Below are positions 43,966 to 52,788 of a DNA stretch of 64,000 nucleotides, piece after piece. The position numbers were made by a program, and so were the translations under genes. Location: contig JACKIC010000005.1 of the NCBI GenBank assembly GCA_020638655.1, positions 372,001-436,000 on the forward strand, read 5' to 3'. Position 1 is the stretch's first letter. Each line of letters opens with the position of its first letter. Under the pieces are notes generated by a model. The model was not told the DNA's origin, searched no databases, and saw only the letters and a list, made by a program, of their open reading frames with translations. This DNA comes from Planctomycetota bacterium (GTDB lineage: Bacteria; Planctomycetota; UBA1135; UBA2386).

Positions 43966-46163
43966 CTACGAACACGCGACCGATAGACGCGCATTCCTTG
44001 CGCGCTGTCGGGAGCTGCCGCGGTCGGCAACTTGGACACGTAGCGCTTGACCTCGCCGAACTCCACCTCTCCGGGAACGTGTTGGTAGCGGGGCACGTCG
44101 TCGAGAATGGCGCGCGGGCCGAGCAACCACTCCTTCGCGTTGGAGTTCATGAACACGACGTCCCGGTCCGTGCGGTCCCAAGTCGGAGGAGAATCTACGG
44201 CAACCAGGTTCGGAGCCACCTCCCGCTGCTTCGCCGTGCCGAGCACCTGGCCTTCGTATCGGGACGCGACGAGGCATTCCTCCCAAGCCGGCAGACGCGC
44301 GCCGGCCAGCGTGGCGAGACGCCATGCGCTCCAGAAGTCCACCAACAACGGCTGCGGGTCCGCGTCGCTCCTCGGCGTCGCGACGAAACTCCAGAAGCGC
44401 TCGGCCTCGCCTGCAGGCTCTCGAGGATGTTTCACCCAGGCGTCGAGGATCCGACGCCGCTCGGGAGCGAGTGCGCGCAGGGTCGGTAGGATCGGTCCCA
44501 CCCACCGCCAGCTGGCCTCCGTGCGCGCGACTGCGTAGTCCCCCGCCACGTCGACCGGCAACTTCTTGTCGCTGGGTGCATCGCTGCTGAGTGCATCGAT
44601 CACGACGCGGCTGCCGGCCTCGAACTCGACCCACTCGCTGGCCCTGGTCCCCATCACATCGAGGTGGTCGAGCGAACGCTCTGCCACGGGGCCCGTCGCA
44701 GCCGACAGGTCCATCGCCAGCTGCAGGCACTTGGGATCGTCTGGCCCCCACCAGAAGGTCTGGTCGCGACACACCACGAGCAGCCACGCACACCCGGGAG
44801 ACGTCAGCAGGCTGCGCGAGCGGTCGATCGGCAGGAACTCGGCCAAGCGCGGCGCGACGGGGGCTGCGCCGGGAGCGGTCGACACCAGCGCGACGACACG
44901 ACCCTCGCGCGCCGCGAGCCGCAGCTGGCCCAGTTCGAGCGTGACGGCGAGGCTGTTGGCAAGCTCGTGCTGGTCACCGAGGCGCGCGTTGAGCGCGACG
45001 ATCGCGGCGGCGCGTTCGGTGTCGGTCAGCGGCTGCCACAGCGCCCTCACCTGCTCCGGCCGATCGGCTGCCGCGATGAGATCGAGCGCCCGACTGCGCG
45101 CATCCGCGCGCGGCCAGATCGACCACCCCGCCGCCAGCACGGCGACGATCGCAGCCGACCACCACACCGTCTTCGCATGGTGACGCCACAGCTTGCCCGC
45201 CGAGAACGGCGCCCGCACCGTCTCGCCGCGCGCGCAGCGCTCGAGGTCGGCGAGCAACTCGCCGGCGTCCGCGTGACGATCGCGAGGATCGGGTTCGAGG
45301 GCGCGCTCGACGACGGCCGCGAGGGCCGGCGGCACGGCGGGGTTGCGCCGGCGACTCCGCGGCGCGCGCCGCGCCGCGGCGAGCTGCGCGAGGCTCGCGC
45401 TCTGGTCGCCGTGCGGCGGTTCGCCGACCAGCAAGAAGTGCATCGTGGCCCCGAGCCCATAGACGTCGCTGCGTTTGGTCGCCGCGCCGCCCCGGAACTG
45501 CTCCGGGCTCATGAAGGCCAGCGAGCCGACCACCGCCCCCGATTGCGTCAGGGTCGTCACGCCCGCGGTGCGCGCGAGGCCGAAGTCGATGAGCTTGACC
45601 CGATCGCCGTCGAGCATCGCGTTGGCCGGCTTGAGGTCGCGGTGCACGAGGTCGATCTGATGCAGGGCGGCGACCCCGCGCGCGAGCTGCGTGCCCATCT
45701 GCAGGGCCCAGGCGACGTGTTCGGGCGTGCGCACGGCGGCCTGGATGCGCGCGTCGACGCCGGGCCGGCTCGGCGACGGGGCCGACGCGGACGAGGCCTC
45801 GCCTTCTCCCAGCACCACGGTCGCCGCTTCGGAGTCGGACGGCGACGTCTTCTCGTCGATCCCGGCGCGCCGACGCATCGCGCGGTCGAGCCGCACGCCG
45901 TCGAGGTAGTCGAGCACCAGGCAGCCGTAGCGCTCGTCCTCGATCAACGCGCGAACGCCGACGACGTGAGGCGACGCGACGGCGCGGAGCAGCCGGGCTT
46001 CGCGACGCAGGCGCTCCCGTGCCGCAGGATCGCCATCGACCCGTTCGAGGTCGACGATCTTGAGCGCCACGCGTTCGCCAGCGGCATCCGTCGCCAGGAA
46101 CACGTCGCCTTGGGATCCCCAGCTCAGCAGGTGGTGGATCCTGTATCCCGGCACGTCGACCAC
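43962..46163 (-). CDS. Membrane Ser/Thr protein kinase with FGE-like C-terminal domain
   Basis: The protein has 733 residues from a GTG at 46163. The kinase domain (~5-320) has a modified Gly loop GSQGDVF, Lys in VALKIV, HRDLKPAN, DFGLA, and SPEQF; all catalytic residues are present. An acidic/Ser-rich insert lies between the N-lobe and C-lobe (~100-140). A single transmembrane helix (TVWWSAAIVAVLAAGWSIW, ~345-363) separates an outer part of ~370 residues. Its last ~150 residues resemble the formylglycine-generating-enzyme/sulfatase-modifying fold (DFWSAWRLATLAGARLPAWEECLVA; NAKEWLLG), as in other planctomycete kinases. It is probably a signal sensor. Confidence 0.88.
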   Translation of the reverse strand: MVDVPGYRIHHLLSWGSQGDVFLATDAAGERVALKIVDLERVDGDPAARERLRREARLLRAVASPHVVGVRALIEDERYGCLVLDYLDGVRLDRAMRRRAGIDEKTSPSDSEAATVVLGEGEASSASAPSPSRPGVDARIQAAVRTPEHVAWALQMGTQLARGVAALHQIDLVHRDLKPANAMLDGDRVKLIDFGLARTAGVTTLTQSGAVVGSLAFMSPEQFRGGAATKRSDVYGLGATMHFLLVGEPPHGDQSASLAQLAAARRAPRSRRRNPAVPPALAAVVERALEPDPRDRHADAGELLADLERCARGETVRAPFSAGKLWRHHAKTVWWSAAIVAVLAAGWSIWPRADARSRALDLIAAADRPEQVRALWQPLTDTERAAAIVALNARLGDQHELANSLAVTLELGQLRLAAREGRVVALVSTAPGAAPVAPRLAEFLPIDRSRSLLTSPGCAWLLVVCRDQTFWWGPDDPKCLQLAMDLSAATGPVAERSLDHLDVMGTRASEWVEFEAGSRVVIDALSSDAPSDKKLPVDVAGDYAVARTEASWRWVGPILPTLRALAPERRRILDAWVKHPREPAGEAERFWSFVATPRSDADPQPLLVDFWSAWRLATLAGARLPAWEECLVASRYEGQVLGTAKQREVAPNLVAVDSPPTWDRTDRDVVFMNSNAKEWLLGPRAILDDVPRYQHVPGEVEFGEVKRYVSKLPTAAAPDSAQGMRVYRSRVRR

Positions 46164-46250
46164 GGCGGAATGATTCCCGCTGACCCGACCGGACGCAAAG
46201 GTCTACTTCCTCCCCTCGCGGACGGGGCGCAATCCGTGACAGCCCGATCC

Positions 46251-47285
46251 TCAGAACAGCAGTTCGGCCTGCACGAACGTGTAGCTGGTCAGGTCGCCGT
46301 CCTGCGAAGGCGAGTCGAACTCGGGCGTGCCGAACACCTGACCGACGCCCAACCGGACGCGCGAGGTCGGCTCCCAGTAGAGCGCGACGTGGAAGTCGGC
46401 GACGAACCAGTTGCGCGAGACACTGTGGCTGCCGCGGAAGGTGTTGCCGTCGAGGAACACGTTGCGCAGCACGTTGCGGCCGCTGACGCCGGCGGTCATG
46501 TAGAACGGCACGAGGTCGGCGCGCTGTCGGGTGTCGATCGCCGTGCCGAAGTGCCGCGGCAGGTCCCAACCGAGCCGCACCTGCGCGCCGATGTGCAGGC
46601 TGGTGTCGACGTTGCCGAGGTGCGCGGCGTAGTGACCTTCGAAGTCCGACTCGAGGCCGAACGGCCAGCGCACGTCGTGGAACGAGCGGAAGTCGCGGCG
46701 GAACCCGACCACCAGGCCCGGCTCGTCGTGCAGCTGGTTGGACCAACCCTGCGGCCGCGGCGCGTCGACCCAACGGTGGATCTCGGTCTGCGTGTCCTCG
46801 GCGAGCGAACTCGGTCCGACGACGCCGGCCTGCACGAACCAGCTGTCGAGCATGTCGTGGGTGCGGTCCTCACCGAGCGCGAGGATCTGGTGACGCATCT
46901 CCAGATAGAGCCAACCTGCGTACGGGCGGTCGTCGACGAGCAGCTGCGGCGCCTGGATGTCCTCGGGCGTGAACATCTGCTGGCGAAGCGAGAACTCCGT
47001 CGCCGTGCCGCTGATCCGCGGCGCGCGCAGCGGCAGCCAGGTGAGTCCGCCCGCGATCGACGACGCCAGCGGTCCGTCGGCCAGCGTCCAGCCCAGGCCG
47101 GCGCCGTTGGTGTAGAAGCGATCGTCGTTGCTGAGCCACGAGTCGTTCTCCCACCGCGCGCGCAACCGCGCCCGCGGCACCCCGAGCCCTTCGACGATCT
47201 TCACGTCGTCCTGCTGCGCCGATAGGGCATCCGCCGCAGCAGCACAGGCGCAGATCGACAGCCAGCGAGTCACCTTCGTCCTCAT
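46251..47285 (-). CDS. LpxR-family lipid A deacylase-like outer-membrane protein
   Basis: The protein has 344 residues with a signal peptide (MRTKVTRWLSICACAAAADALSAQ). It has the DUF2219/LpxR signature ENDSWLSNDDRFYTNG (residues ~46-61), DRPYAGWLYLEM, and alternating beta-strands ending in a C-terminal Phe, as outer-membrane barrels do. LpxR removes the 3'-acyloxyacyl chain of lipid A in the outer leaflet. Whether this one has the same substrate is inference. Its start overlaps the stop of the upstream glycosidase gene (ATGA). Confidence 0.85.
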   Translation of the reverse strand: MRTKVTRWLSICACAAAADALSAQQDDVKIVEGLGVPRARLRARWENDSWLSNDDRFYTNGAGLGWTLADGPLASSIAGGLTWLPLRAPRISGTATEFSLRQQMFTPEDIQAPQLLVDDRPYAGWLYLEMRHQILALGEDRTHDMLDSWFVQAGVVGPSSLAEDTQTEIHRWVDAPRPQGWSNQLHDEPGLVVGFRRDFRSFHDVRWPFGLESDFEGHYAAHLGNVDTSLHIGAQVRLGWDLPRHFGTAIDTRQRADLVPFYMTAGVSGRNVLRNVFLDGNTFRGSHSVSRNWFVADFHVALYWEPTSRVRLGVGQVFGTPEFDSPSQDGDLTSYTFVQAELLF

Positions 47286-49423
47286 CGCGGACGCAACGCA
47301 TACCACACACACTCGCCCGCCGGCACCTCGACCTGCAACTCGCCGCGCGAGAGGCGGTCGAGCGGCACGCGCACCTTGTCGCCCGATACCTCGTGCGCCA
47401 CCGCCTCCCCCACCAGCCCCGCGTGGTAGAGATCGAGACGGATCGTGCGCTTGCGCGGTTCGCCGAGCGGGTTGTAGACGACCAACATCGCCGGCGGGTC
47501 GCAGAACGGATCCGCGTGCAGCACCCAGTCGAGGTCGCGGCCATCGGCGCGGCGCGAGCTGGTGTGGATCACGTCGGCCTGCAGGATGTGGCGGTACCGC
47601 TTGAACCAGGCGACCTGGCGCTCGACCAGGTCCCGCGTCAGCGGTGTGTCGTAGAGCCGCGGTCCCCGCCAGCAAGCCTGCGCGCCGTAGCCGAGGTTGC
47701 TGGCCAGCATGCGACCGTAGTGCCCCAGGTGTTCGGCGAGCGGCTCGATCGTCGCCGCCGCGCCGCCGCCGTGGTATTCGGTCAGCGGCACGAACATCCA
47801 GCCCATCGACGCGTTCTTCTCGCGCGTGCCGTCGAACAGGTTCTGCCTGGCGTGCAGCACCTGCAGGTCGCGCGGCAGCGACCAGTTGGTCTCGCGATAC
47901 CCCATGCCGGTCTTGCTGCTGCCCTGCAGGAAGTACCAGTCGGGCACGTTGAGGTAGATGCCGCGCGCGCGGCACCAGCGATAGAAGTCACGGATGATGC
48001 CGAACTGCACCCAGCGCGAGTCGGCGTAGCCCTTCTGCAGCGGCGGCCGCGCCATCGCGTCGAAGTCGCCCGGGTAGCTGCCGTCGTGCTCGAGCAGGTC
48101 GAAGCCGGTGTACTCGTAGAAGCGGCGCAGCTTGGCGAAGTAGCGCTGCCCCCAGGCGCTGGCCAGCGCGGGCGCGTGACCGAACACCTGGCCACCTGGC
48201 TTGCCGGTCTCCACGTTGATGCAGTTGTCGGTCTCGGGCTCGATCTTGCGACTGCTGAGCAGCGAGTAGCCGCCGATCTGGATGCCGCGGCGATGCGCGT
48301 ATTCGGCCATCGCCTTCCAGCGGTCGAGGTTCTCCTGGCTGTCGTCCTCGACGTCGAAGCCGCTGCCGAAGGTCAGGATCACCATCTCGAAGCCGACTTC
48401 GACGCATTGATCGATGGCCAGCTTGACGGCCGCAGGCTCGGCGCTGCGCACGTGCATCATCAGCGGGTTCTCGGTGCTCCACGGCGCCAGCACGCGATAC
48501 ATGCGCCGCTGCGCCATCGATTGCCGCTGCCGGTCTTCGCGGTCGGGCGCGAGCACCCACGTGTGGAACGTCGTGAACTTCGCCCCGGGTGCGACCGTCT
48601 GCGCCGGACCGACGTCGGGCTTCACCTCGAGCAGACACAGGGTCTGCTTCTGATAGTTGACCTGCGTCTCGTAGCTCGGGTCGGGCAACCAGCGCACGCA
48701 GTGCGAACTGCCGTCGGCGCCGGTCATCGCGTGGAAGCTGTAGTCGGTCTCGACGTAGAGGTTGGGCAGGCGCACGCCGAGCCGCTCGGGTTCGACGCGC
48801 GACTCGGCCTCGACCACCGGCAACCGCAGCGACGTGAACGTCTCGAGCCCCAGCGGGGCCTCGGTGAGGTTCTTCAGCTCGAACCAGTGCCCGATCAGCG
48901 GCAGCCCGTCGTACAGCTCCACGTGCACGGTCACCTCGACCGAGTCGTCGCGCAGCGTGAACTGCACCTGCACACCCTTGGGAGGCCACACCGCGTCCGG
49001 AGCGGCGTCGCGGGTGCGGCCCCATGCCAGCCGTTCGGCGATCGGCCTGGGGCCCTGCCAACCGACGAACGGCAACGTGTCGGGGTCGGCCGGCATGCCG
49101 CGCATGGGCGGCAGGAACGCGCGGTCGAACGGCGCCTCGGCGCCGCCGAGCTCACACTCGCGTCCACCGAGCACGAACGCCCCCAGCGACGCGGGCGCGC
49201 GCAGCAGCTGTTGGTCACTGACGAGGTTCTCCAGGCTGACCAGGGCCAACGGCTGCAGTTCGATGCGCAACCGCAGCAGACCGTTGTCGAGCACCACCTG
49301 CCCCTGCTCCTGCCGCACCTCGGCGACGTACGGCGACGGATCGAGCAGCCAGTCGACCTGTTGCGCCAGGATCGGCAGCGGCGTCGCGACAGCGACCAGG
49401 AACGGCACGGCGAGACGACTCAT
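47282..49423 (-). CDS. Secreted clan-D-like glycoside hydrolase (alpha-galactosidase-like)
   Basis: The protein has 713 residues from the ATG at 49423 (an earlier GTG at 49441 is possible). A signal peptide ends near ILAQ. An N-terminal beta-supersandwich (~20-300) is followed by a barrel with FEMVILTFGSGFDVED, RRGIQIGGYSLLSS, and the likely nucleophile strand GFDLLEHDGSYPGDF (~residue 435), then a C-terminal beta domain. The layout resembles GH36/GH27-type alpha-galactosidases, but the general acid cannot be assigned, so the sugar specificity is open. It is coupled to the LpxR-like gene by ATGA and divergent from the lipoprotein gene (60 bp). Confidence 0.75.
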   Translation of the reverse strand: MSRLAVPFLVAVATPLPILAQQVDWLLDPSPYVAEVRQEQGQVVLDNGLLRLRIELQPLALVSLENLVSDQQLLRAPASLGAFVLGGRECELGGAEAPFDRAFLPPMRGMPADPDTLPFVGWQGPRPIAERLAWGRTRDAAPDAVWPPKGVQVQFTLRDDSVEVTVHVELYDGLPLIGHWFELKNLTEAPLGLETFTSLRLPVVEAESRVEPERLGVRLPNLYVETDYSFHAMTGADGSSHCVRWLPDPSYETQVNYQKQTLCLLEVKPDVGPAQTVAPGAKFTTFHTWVLAPDREDRQRQSMAQRRMYRVLAPWSTENPLMMHVRSAEPAAVKLAIDQCVEVGFEMVILTFGSGFDVEDDSQENLDRWKAMAEYAHRRGIQIGGYSLLSSRKIEPETDNCINVETGKPGGQVFGHAPALASAWGQRYFAKLRRFYEYTGFDLLEHDGSYPGDFDAMARPPLQKGYADSRWVQFGIIRDFYRWCRARGIYLNVPDWYFLQGSSKTGMGYRETNWSLPRDLQVLHARQNLFDGTREKNASMGWMFVPLTEYHGGGAAATIEPLAEHLGHYGRMLASNLGYGAQACWRGPRLYDTPLTRDLVERQVAWFKRYRHILQADVIHTSSRRADGRDLDWVLHADPFCDPPAMLVVYNPLGEPRKRTIRLDLYHAGLVGEAVAHEVSGDKVRVPLDRLSRGELQVEVPAGECVWYALRPR

Positions 49424-49483
49424 GCGCGCAGGAGACTGCACGCCCGTTCTGGCCGCAAGCGCGGCCCGCTATGCTGCGCCACC

Positions 49484-50104
49484 GTGCTCGCAACACCCGC
49501 CGCCCCCGCTCCCGCCGCGCGACCCCGCAGCCGGCGCCGGCGCACGCTGCTCGCGGCCGCGCTGCTGCTCGCCGGCTGGCTGCTGCTCGGCTGCACCTCG
49601 GTGGTCACACCGCCGCGCGACGTGCGCGACCCGGTGACCGTGCTGATCATCCGCGACGCGATGCACCGCGGCCTCGTGCTGCCGCGCGCCCACGGCTACG
49701 TCGAGTACGGCTTCGGTGACTGGAGCTGGTACGCCGCGGGCGCGGACAGCTGGTACAACACGTTCGCGACGGTGCTGTGGCCGACCGCCGCGACGCTGAG
49801 CCGGCGCACCCACGCGGCCGACGACCCGGAGGCGCTGATGCGGCTCGTGTCCTGGGCCGAGTTCGACCCGCTCGTCGTCGAGCGCCAGCAGGCCGATCGG
49901 CTGCTCGCGCGCCTGGACGCCGACTTCGCCGCGGGCCAGGACCTGATCGTGCGCCGCGCCGACCTGCGCATGGACTTCGTGCCGACCGCCGGCAGCTACT
50001 GGTTCCCCCACAACTGCGCCGACGTCTGCGCGGAGTGGCTCGTCGAACTTGGCTGCGAGGTGTCCTGGGTGCCGATCCGCCTCGACGTAGCCGTAGGGAA
50101 CTGA
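49484..50104 (+). CDS. DUF2459-like lipoprotein
   Basis: The protein has 206 residues from a GTG at 49484, the only in-frame start before the signal. An Arg-rich N-region (RPRSRRRR) and LLLAGWLLLGCTS make a lipoprotein signal with Cys at ~36. The mature part has HRGLVLP, YGFGDWSWY and WFPHNCADVCAEWL, typical of DUF2459 (urease-associated-type) proteins with a Cys/His pair that could be catalytic. The stop codon TGA at 50102-50104 lies inside an IS-derived miniature element, so the C-terminus may have been trimmed by insertion. Confidence 0.7.
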   Translation: MLATPAAPAPAARPRSRRRRTLLAAALLLAGWLLLGCTSVVTPPRDVRDPVTVLIIRDAMHRGLVLPRAHGYVEYGFGDWSWYAAGADSWYNTFATVLWPTAATLSRRTHAADDPEALMRLVSWAEFDPLVVERQQADRLLARLDADFAAGQDLIVRRADLRMDFVPTAGSYWFPHNCADVCAEWLVELGCEVSWVPIRLDVAVGN

Positions 50105-50156
50105 TGGCTTGGATGGGGCCGCGGCGTGCGCGGTCAGCCCCACCGAAGCCAGCAGT
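50100..50156. mobile_element. 57-bp miniature element derived from the IS at 24306
   Basis: The left end (50100-50119) matches the IS end at 24306-24325 in 19 of 20 bases. The complement of the right end (50137-50156) matches the other IS end (at 25512) in about 18 of 20. The two arms also pair with each other with three mismatches around a 17-base centre, so the RNA would fold as a long hairpin. It has no coding capacity and looks like a MITE/solo-end derivative. It also forms the 3' end of the preceding gene. Confidence 0.7.
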
Positions 50157-50358
50157 CCCCCACGCCGAAACTCCGTCGCTTCGCGTGACCTGGGCCGCGA
50201 CCCGGACTAGCTCGGCCCTCGCCACCACCCGACGCCCACACCACCGCCGTGCGTCAGGGTTTGGATCGCCGTATCCATAGTGAATGTAGCGCTTTGCGCC
50301 TTCCACGGATTGTCGCCTGCGACGGAACCGAGGCACATGGGACCGCCGTCTTGGGGCC
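50157..50358. other. Leader region of the multihaem operon
   Basis: No gene is seen. The region becomes less GC-rich near 50267-50305 (TTTGGATCGCCGTATCCATA and on), the most promoter-like stretch before the dihaem gene at 50359. No clear -35/-10 pair or regulator site can be named. Confidence 0.4.
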
Positions 50359-52788
50359 ATGCCTCGCCTCCCGACCACGCTGCTGCCCCTGGCAACGATC
50401 GCCTGGAGCGCGTGCACGCCGTCGGGCGGTGCGCCGCCGCCGGTCATCGCCACGAACATGAGCCCGACGATCGCCTCGACGGCGATTCGCGGCTCGACCG
50501 ACGCGCTGGCCGTCGAATTGCTGCTCGCCGGCCGCGGTGACGCTCCGGCGACGTGGCACCGCGACGCCTTGCCCTTGGCCGACGCGGGGCTCGCGACCGC
50601 CTTCGACGCGATGGCGGTCGACCACCTGCGCAGCGTGACGTTCGACGGCGCGGCCGGGCCGCCGTTGCTCGCTTCGACCTCGATCGCGCGGCTCGCCAGC
50701 GCGATCGACGCGCCCGGCGACACCAACCAGAACGGCAGCAATCTCGACGAGACGATGCTGCAGGAGGTGCGGCGCGTGGTCTCGTTCGCCGGCGCCGGAC
50801 TTCCCGACCTGCCGTCGATCCCGCTGTTCCCGTGGCGCAGCCGCTCCGCCGAGCTGACCGGACCGCCCTCGGCCGCAGCCGGCCAGACGCCGCGCTGGAC
50901 CACACGCGACCTCGGTGACCACCACGTCCGCCTCGACGCGATCGCGCACGCACAACGCCTGCGCGCGACCGCTGTGCGCCGGCTGCTGCTGCCGCAGCGC
51001 CGCTACCTGTTCGGCGCCGACCCGGCCCAAGGCAGCCTCGGCCTGCTCGCGCTGCAGCAGCTGCTCGCGGCCGAGGACACTCTGCTCGGCACCATGTTCA
51101 CGGGCGGTGGGCCGCTGGGTCCGCTCGAGGACGCGCGCAACTACGACCCGGCCGCCGACCCGCGCTGGTTGCCCGCCGAGGTCGAGGTCGAATCCGGCAC
51201 CGGCTTCGCCGGCACCCCGCTGACGTGGCTGGCCACGGATGCGGCCAGCGATCTTCGCGCGGTGAGCACGCTGCTGCTCGCTTCGACCGAACTCACGCAG
51301 CTGGCGTCGCCGGCCGCCGCGGTCGAGCTGCCCAGGCTGTTCCGCGGCCGCCCGTTCGCGCTGCCGAGCCCGCTGCCGACGCCGCCGTCGATCAGCTGGA
51401 GCCGCGACATCGGGCCGCTGTTCGCGTTCCGGTGCGGCTCGTGCCACCTGCAACAGACGCGCGGCGGCTTCTCGATCGTGGACTACGACACGATGCTGCT
51501 CGGCGGCAACAAGACGCGCCTGCTGCAGCTGCCGTTCCTGGTCCCGGGCAACTCCGCGCAGAGCCTGCTGGTGCAGATCCTCCAGGGACCGCCGGCGCCC
51601 TTCGTGCAGATGCCGTTCGGCGGACAACTGCCCGCGAACGAGGTCGCGCTGGTCGCGGCCTGGATCGACGGCGGCGCGCTGCGCGATCCCCTCGCGGCGC
51701 CGCCGCAGCCGCGACCCGGGGACGACCTGCAGGTCGTGCTGTTCCGCAACCTCGCGGCCTTGCACCTCGACGCCGCCACCGGCGCGCTGCACCACCGCTA
51801 CGAGGCGGACGGCCCTTCGCAGGTCGTGACCGCCACGGCCACGGGCGCTGCGCTGCGCGCGCTCGCGGCGCTCGACGAATTCGCGCCGACCCTCGAGTAC
51901 CGCGGCGACACGCCACAGGTCGTGCTCGGCCACGCGGCCACCTACGCGGCGAACATCCTGACTGCCGCGGATGGCACGGTCGTCGACGCCGTCGCGCTCG
52001 ACGGCGCCACGACCTGGGGCGAAGCCGACCTGCGCGGGCAGGCGGCGATGACCGCGGGCTTGCTCGCGGCGGCCGCGCGGCTGCCGGCGATGCCGATGGT
52101 GCGGGCCCGCGCCGAGGCGGCGGCAACGCGGCTGCTCACCGCGTTCGCGGCGACCACCTCGCCGCTGCTGACGACGAGCGCCCACGGCCGCGTCGGCAGC
52201 TACGACGCGGAGTTGCTCGCCGAGGTGCTGACGGCGCTGCGACTGGCCGAGCGCGCCGGCATCGCTGGCGCGGCAGAACGGCGCGCTGCGCTGCTGGTGA
52301 CGCTGCGCCGCGCGATGGCGTTCGCGGAGTGGGACGGACACGGCGAGGTGCTCGGCGACGGCATCGCCGACACCGACGGCGACGGATTGTCCGAACCGGC
52401 CGCCGCCGGCGGTGCACACGGACGGCTGCCGCTGCTCGTCGACGACATCCTGATCGACCCGTCGGCCTCGCCCCGCGACGCGCCGCTGACCTGGTCCGAA
52501 CACGTGCGCCCGCTGCTGCTCGGCAAGTGCGGCGAATGCCACATGCACGGCAACGAGCGCGGCGGCTACCGCCTCGACACGCGCCGCGCCGTCGCCGTCG
52601 CGGGAGAGTCGATGGGCCAGCTGCCGCTGCTCGTGCCAGGAGATCCCGACGCCTCCCTGTTCCTGCAGAAGCTGCAACTGCGGCAGCCGCCGATCGGCGC
52701 GCAGATGCCGCTGCAGCGCACGCCCCTCGATGCGACCGCGGTCACCATGCTCCGCAACTGGATCGCCGCGGGGGCGACCGCGCGATGA
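50359..52788 (+). CDS. Exported dihaem protein with two Planctomycete-cytochrome-type domains
   Basis: The protein has 809 residues. The N-terminus (MPRLPTTLLPLATIAWSAC) looks like a lipoprotein signal with Cys19, though Trp and Ser before it are not ideal. Two haem-c sites, CGSCH (~359) and CGECH (~724), each sit in a similar ~110-residue module: W..DI.PLF...CGSCH...QTRGGF...LLGG, LVPGNSAQSLLVQ, and WS.HVRPLLLGKCGECH...RGGYRLDTR, LVPGDPDASLF. These match the cytochrome-like modules of PSD1-type planctomycete proteins. Between them is a helical ~250-residue region. It is the first gene of a three-gene coupled operon (stop/start ATGA at 52785). Confidence 0.82.
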   Translation: MPRLPTTLLPLATIAWSACTPSGGAPPPVIATNMSPTIASTAIRGSTDALAVELLLAGRGDAPATWHRDALPLADAGLATAFDAMAVDHLRSVTFDGAAGPPLLASTSIARLASAIDAPGDTNQNGSNLDETMLQEVRRVVSFAGAGLPDLPSIPLFPWRSRSAELTGPPSAAAGQTPRWTTRDLGDHHVRLDAIAHAQRLRATAVRRLLLPQRRYLFGADPAQGSLGLLALQQLLAAEDTLLGTMFTGGGPLGPLEDARNYDPAADPRWLPAEVEVESGTGFAGTPLTWLATDAASDLRAVSTLLLASTELTQLASPAAAVELPRLFRGRPFALPSPLPTPPSISWSRDIGPLFAFRCGSCHLQQTRGGFSIVDYDTMLLGGNKTRLLQLPFLVPGNSAQSLLVQILQGPPAPFVQMPFGGQLPANEVALVAAWIDGGALRDPLAAPPQPRPGDDLQVVLFRNLAALHLDAATGALHHRYEADGPSQVVTATATGAALRALAALDEFAPTLEYRGDTPQVVLGHAATYAANILTAADGTVVDAVALDGATTWGEADLRGQAAMTAGLLAAAARLPAMPMVRARAEAAATRLLTAFAATTSPLLTTSAHGRVGSYDAELLAEVLTALRLAERAGIAGAAERRAALLVTLRRAMAFAEWDGHGEVLGDGIADTDGDGLSEPAAAGGAHGRLPLLVDDILIDPSASPRDAPLTWSEHVRPLLLGKCGECHMHGNERGGYRLDTRRAVAVAGESMGQLPLLVPGDPDASLFLQKLQLRQPPIGAQMPLQRTPLDATAVTMLRNWIAAGATAR

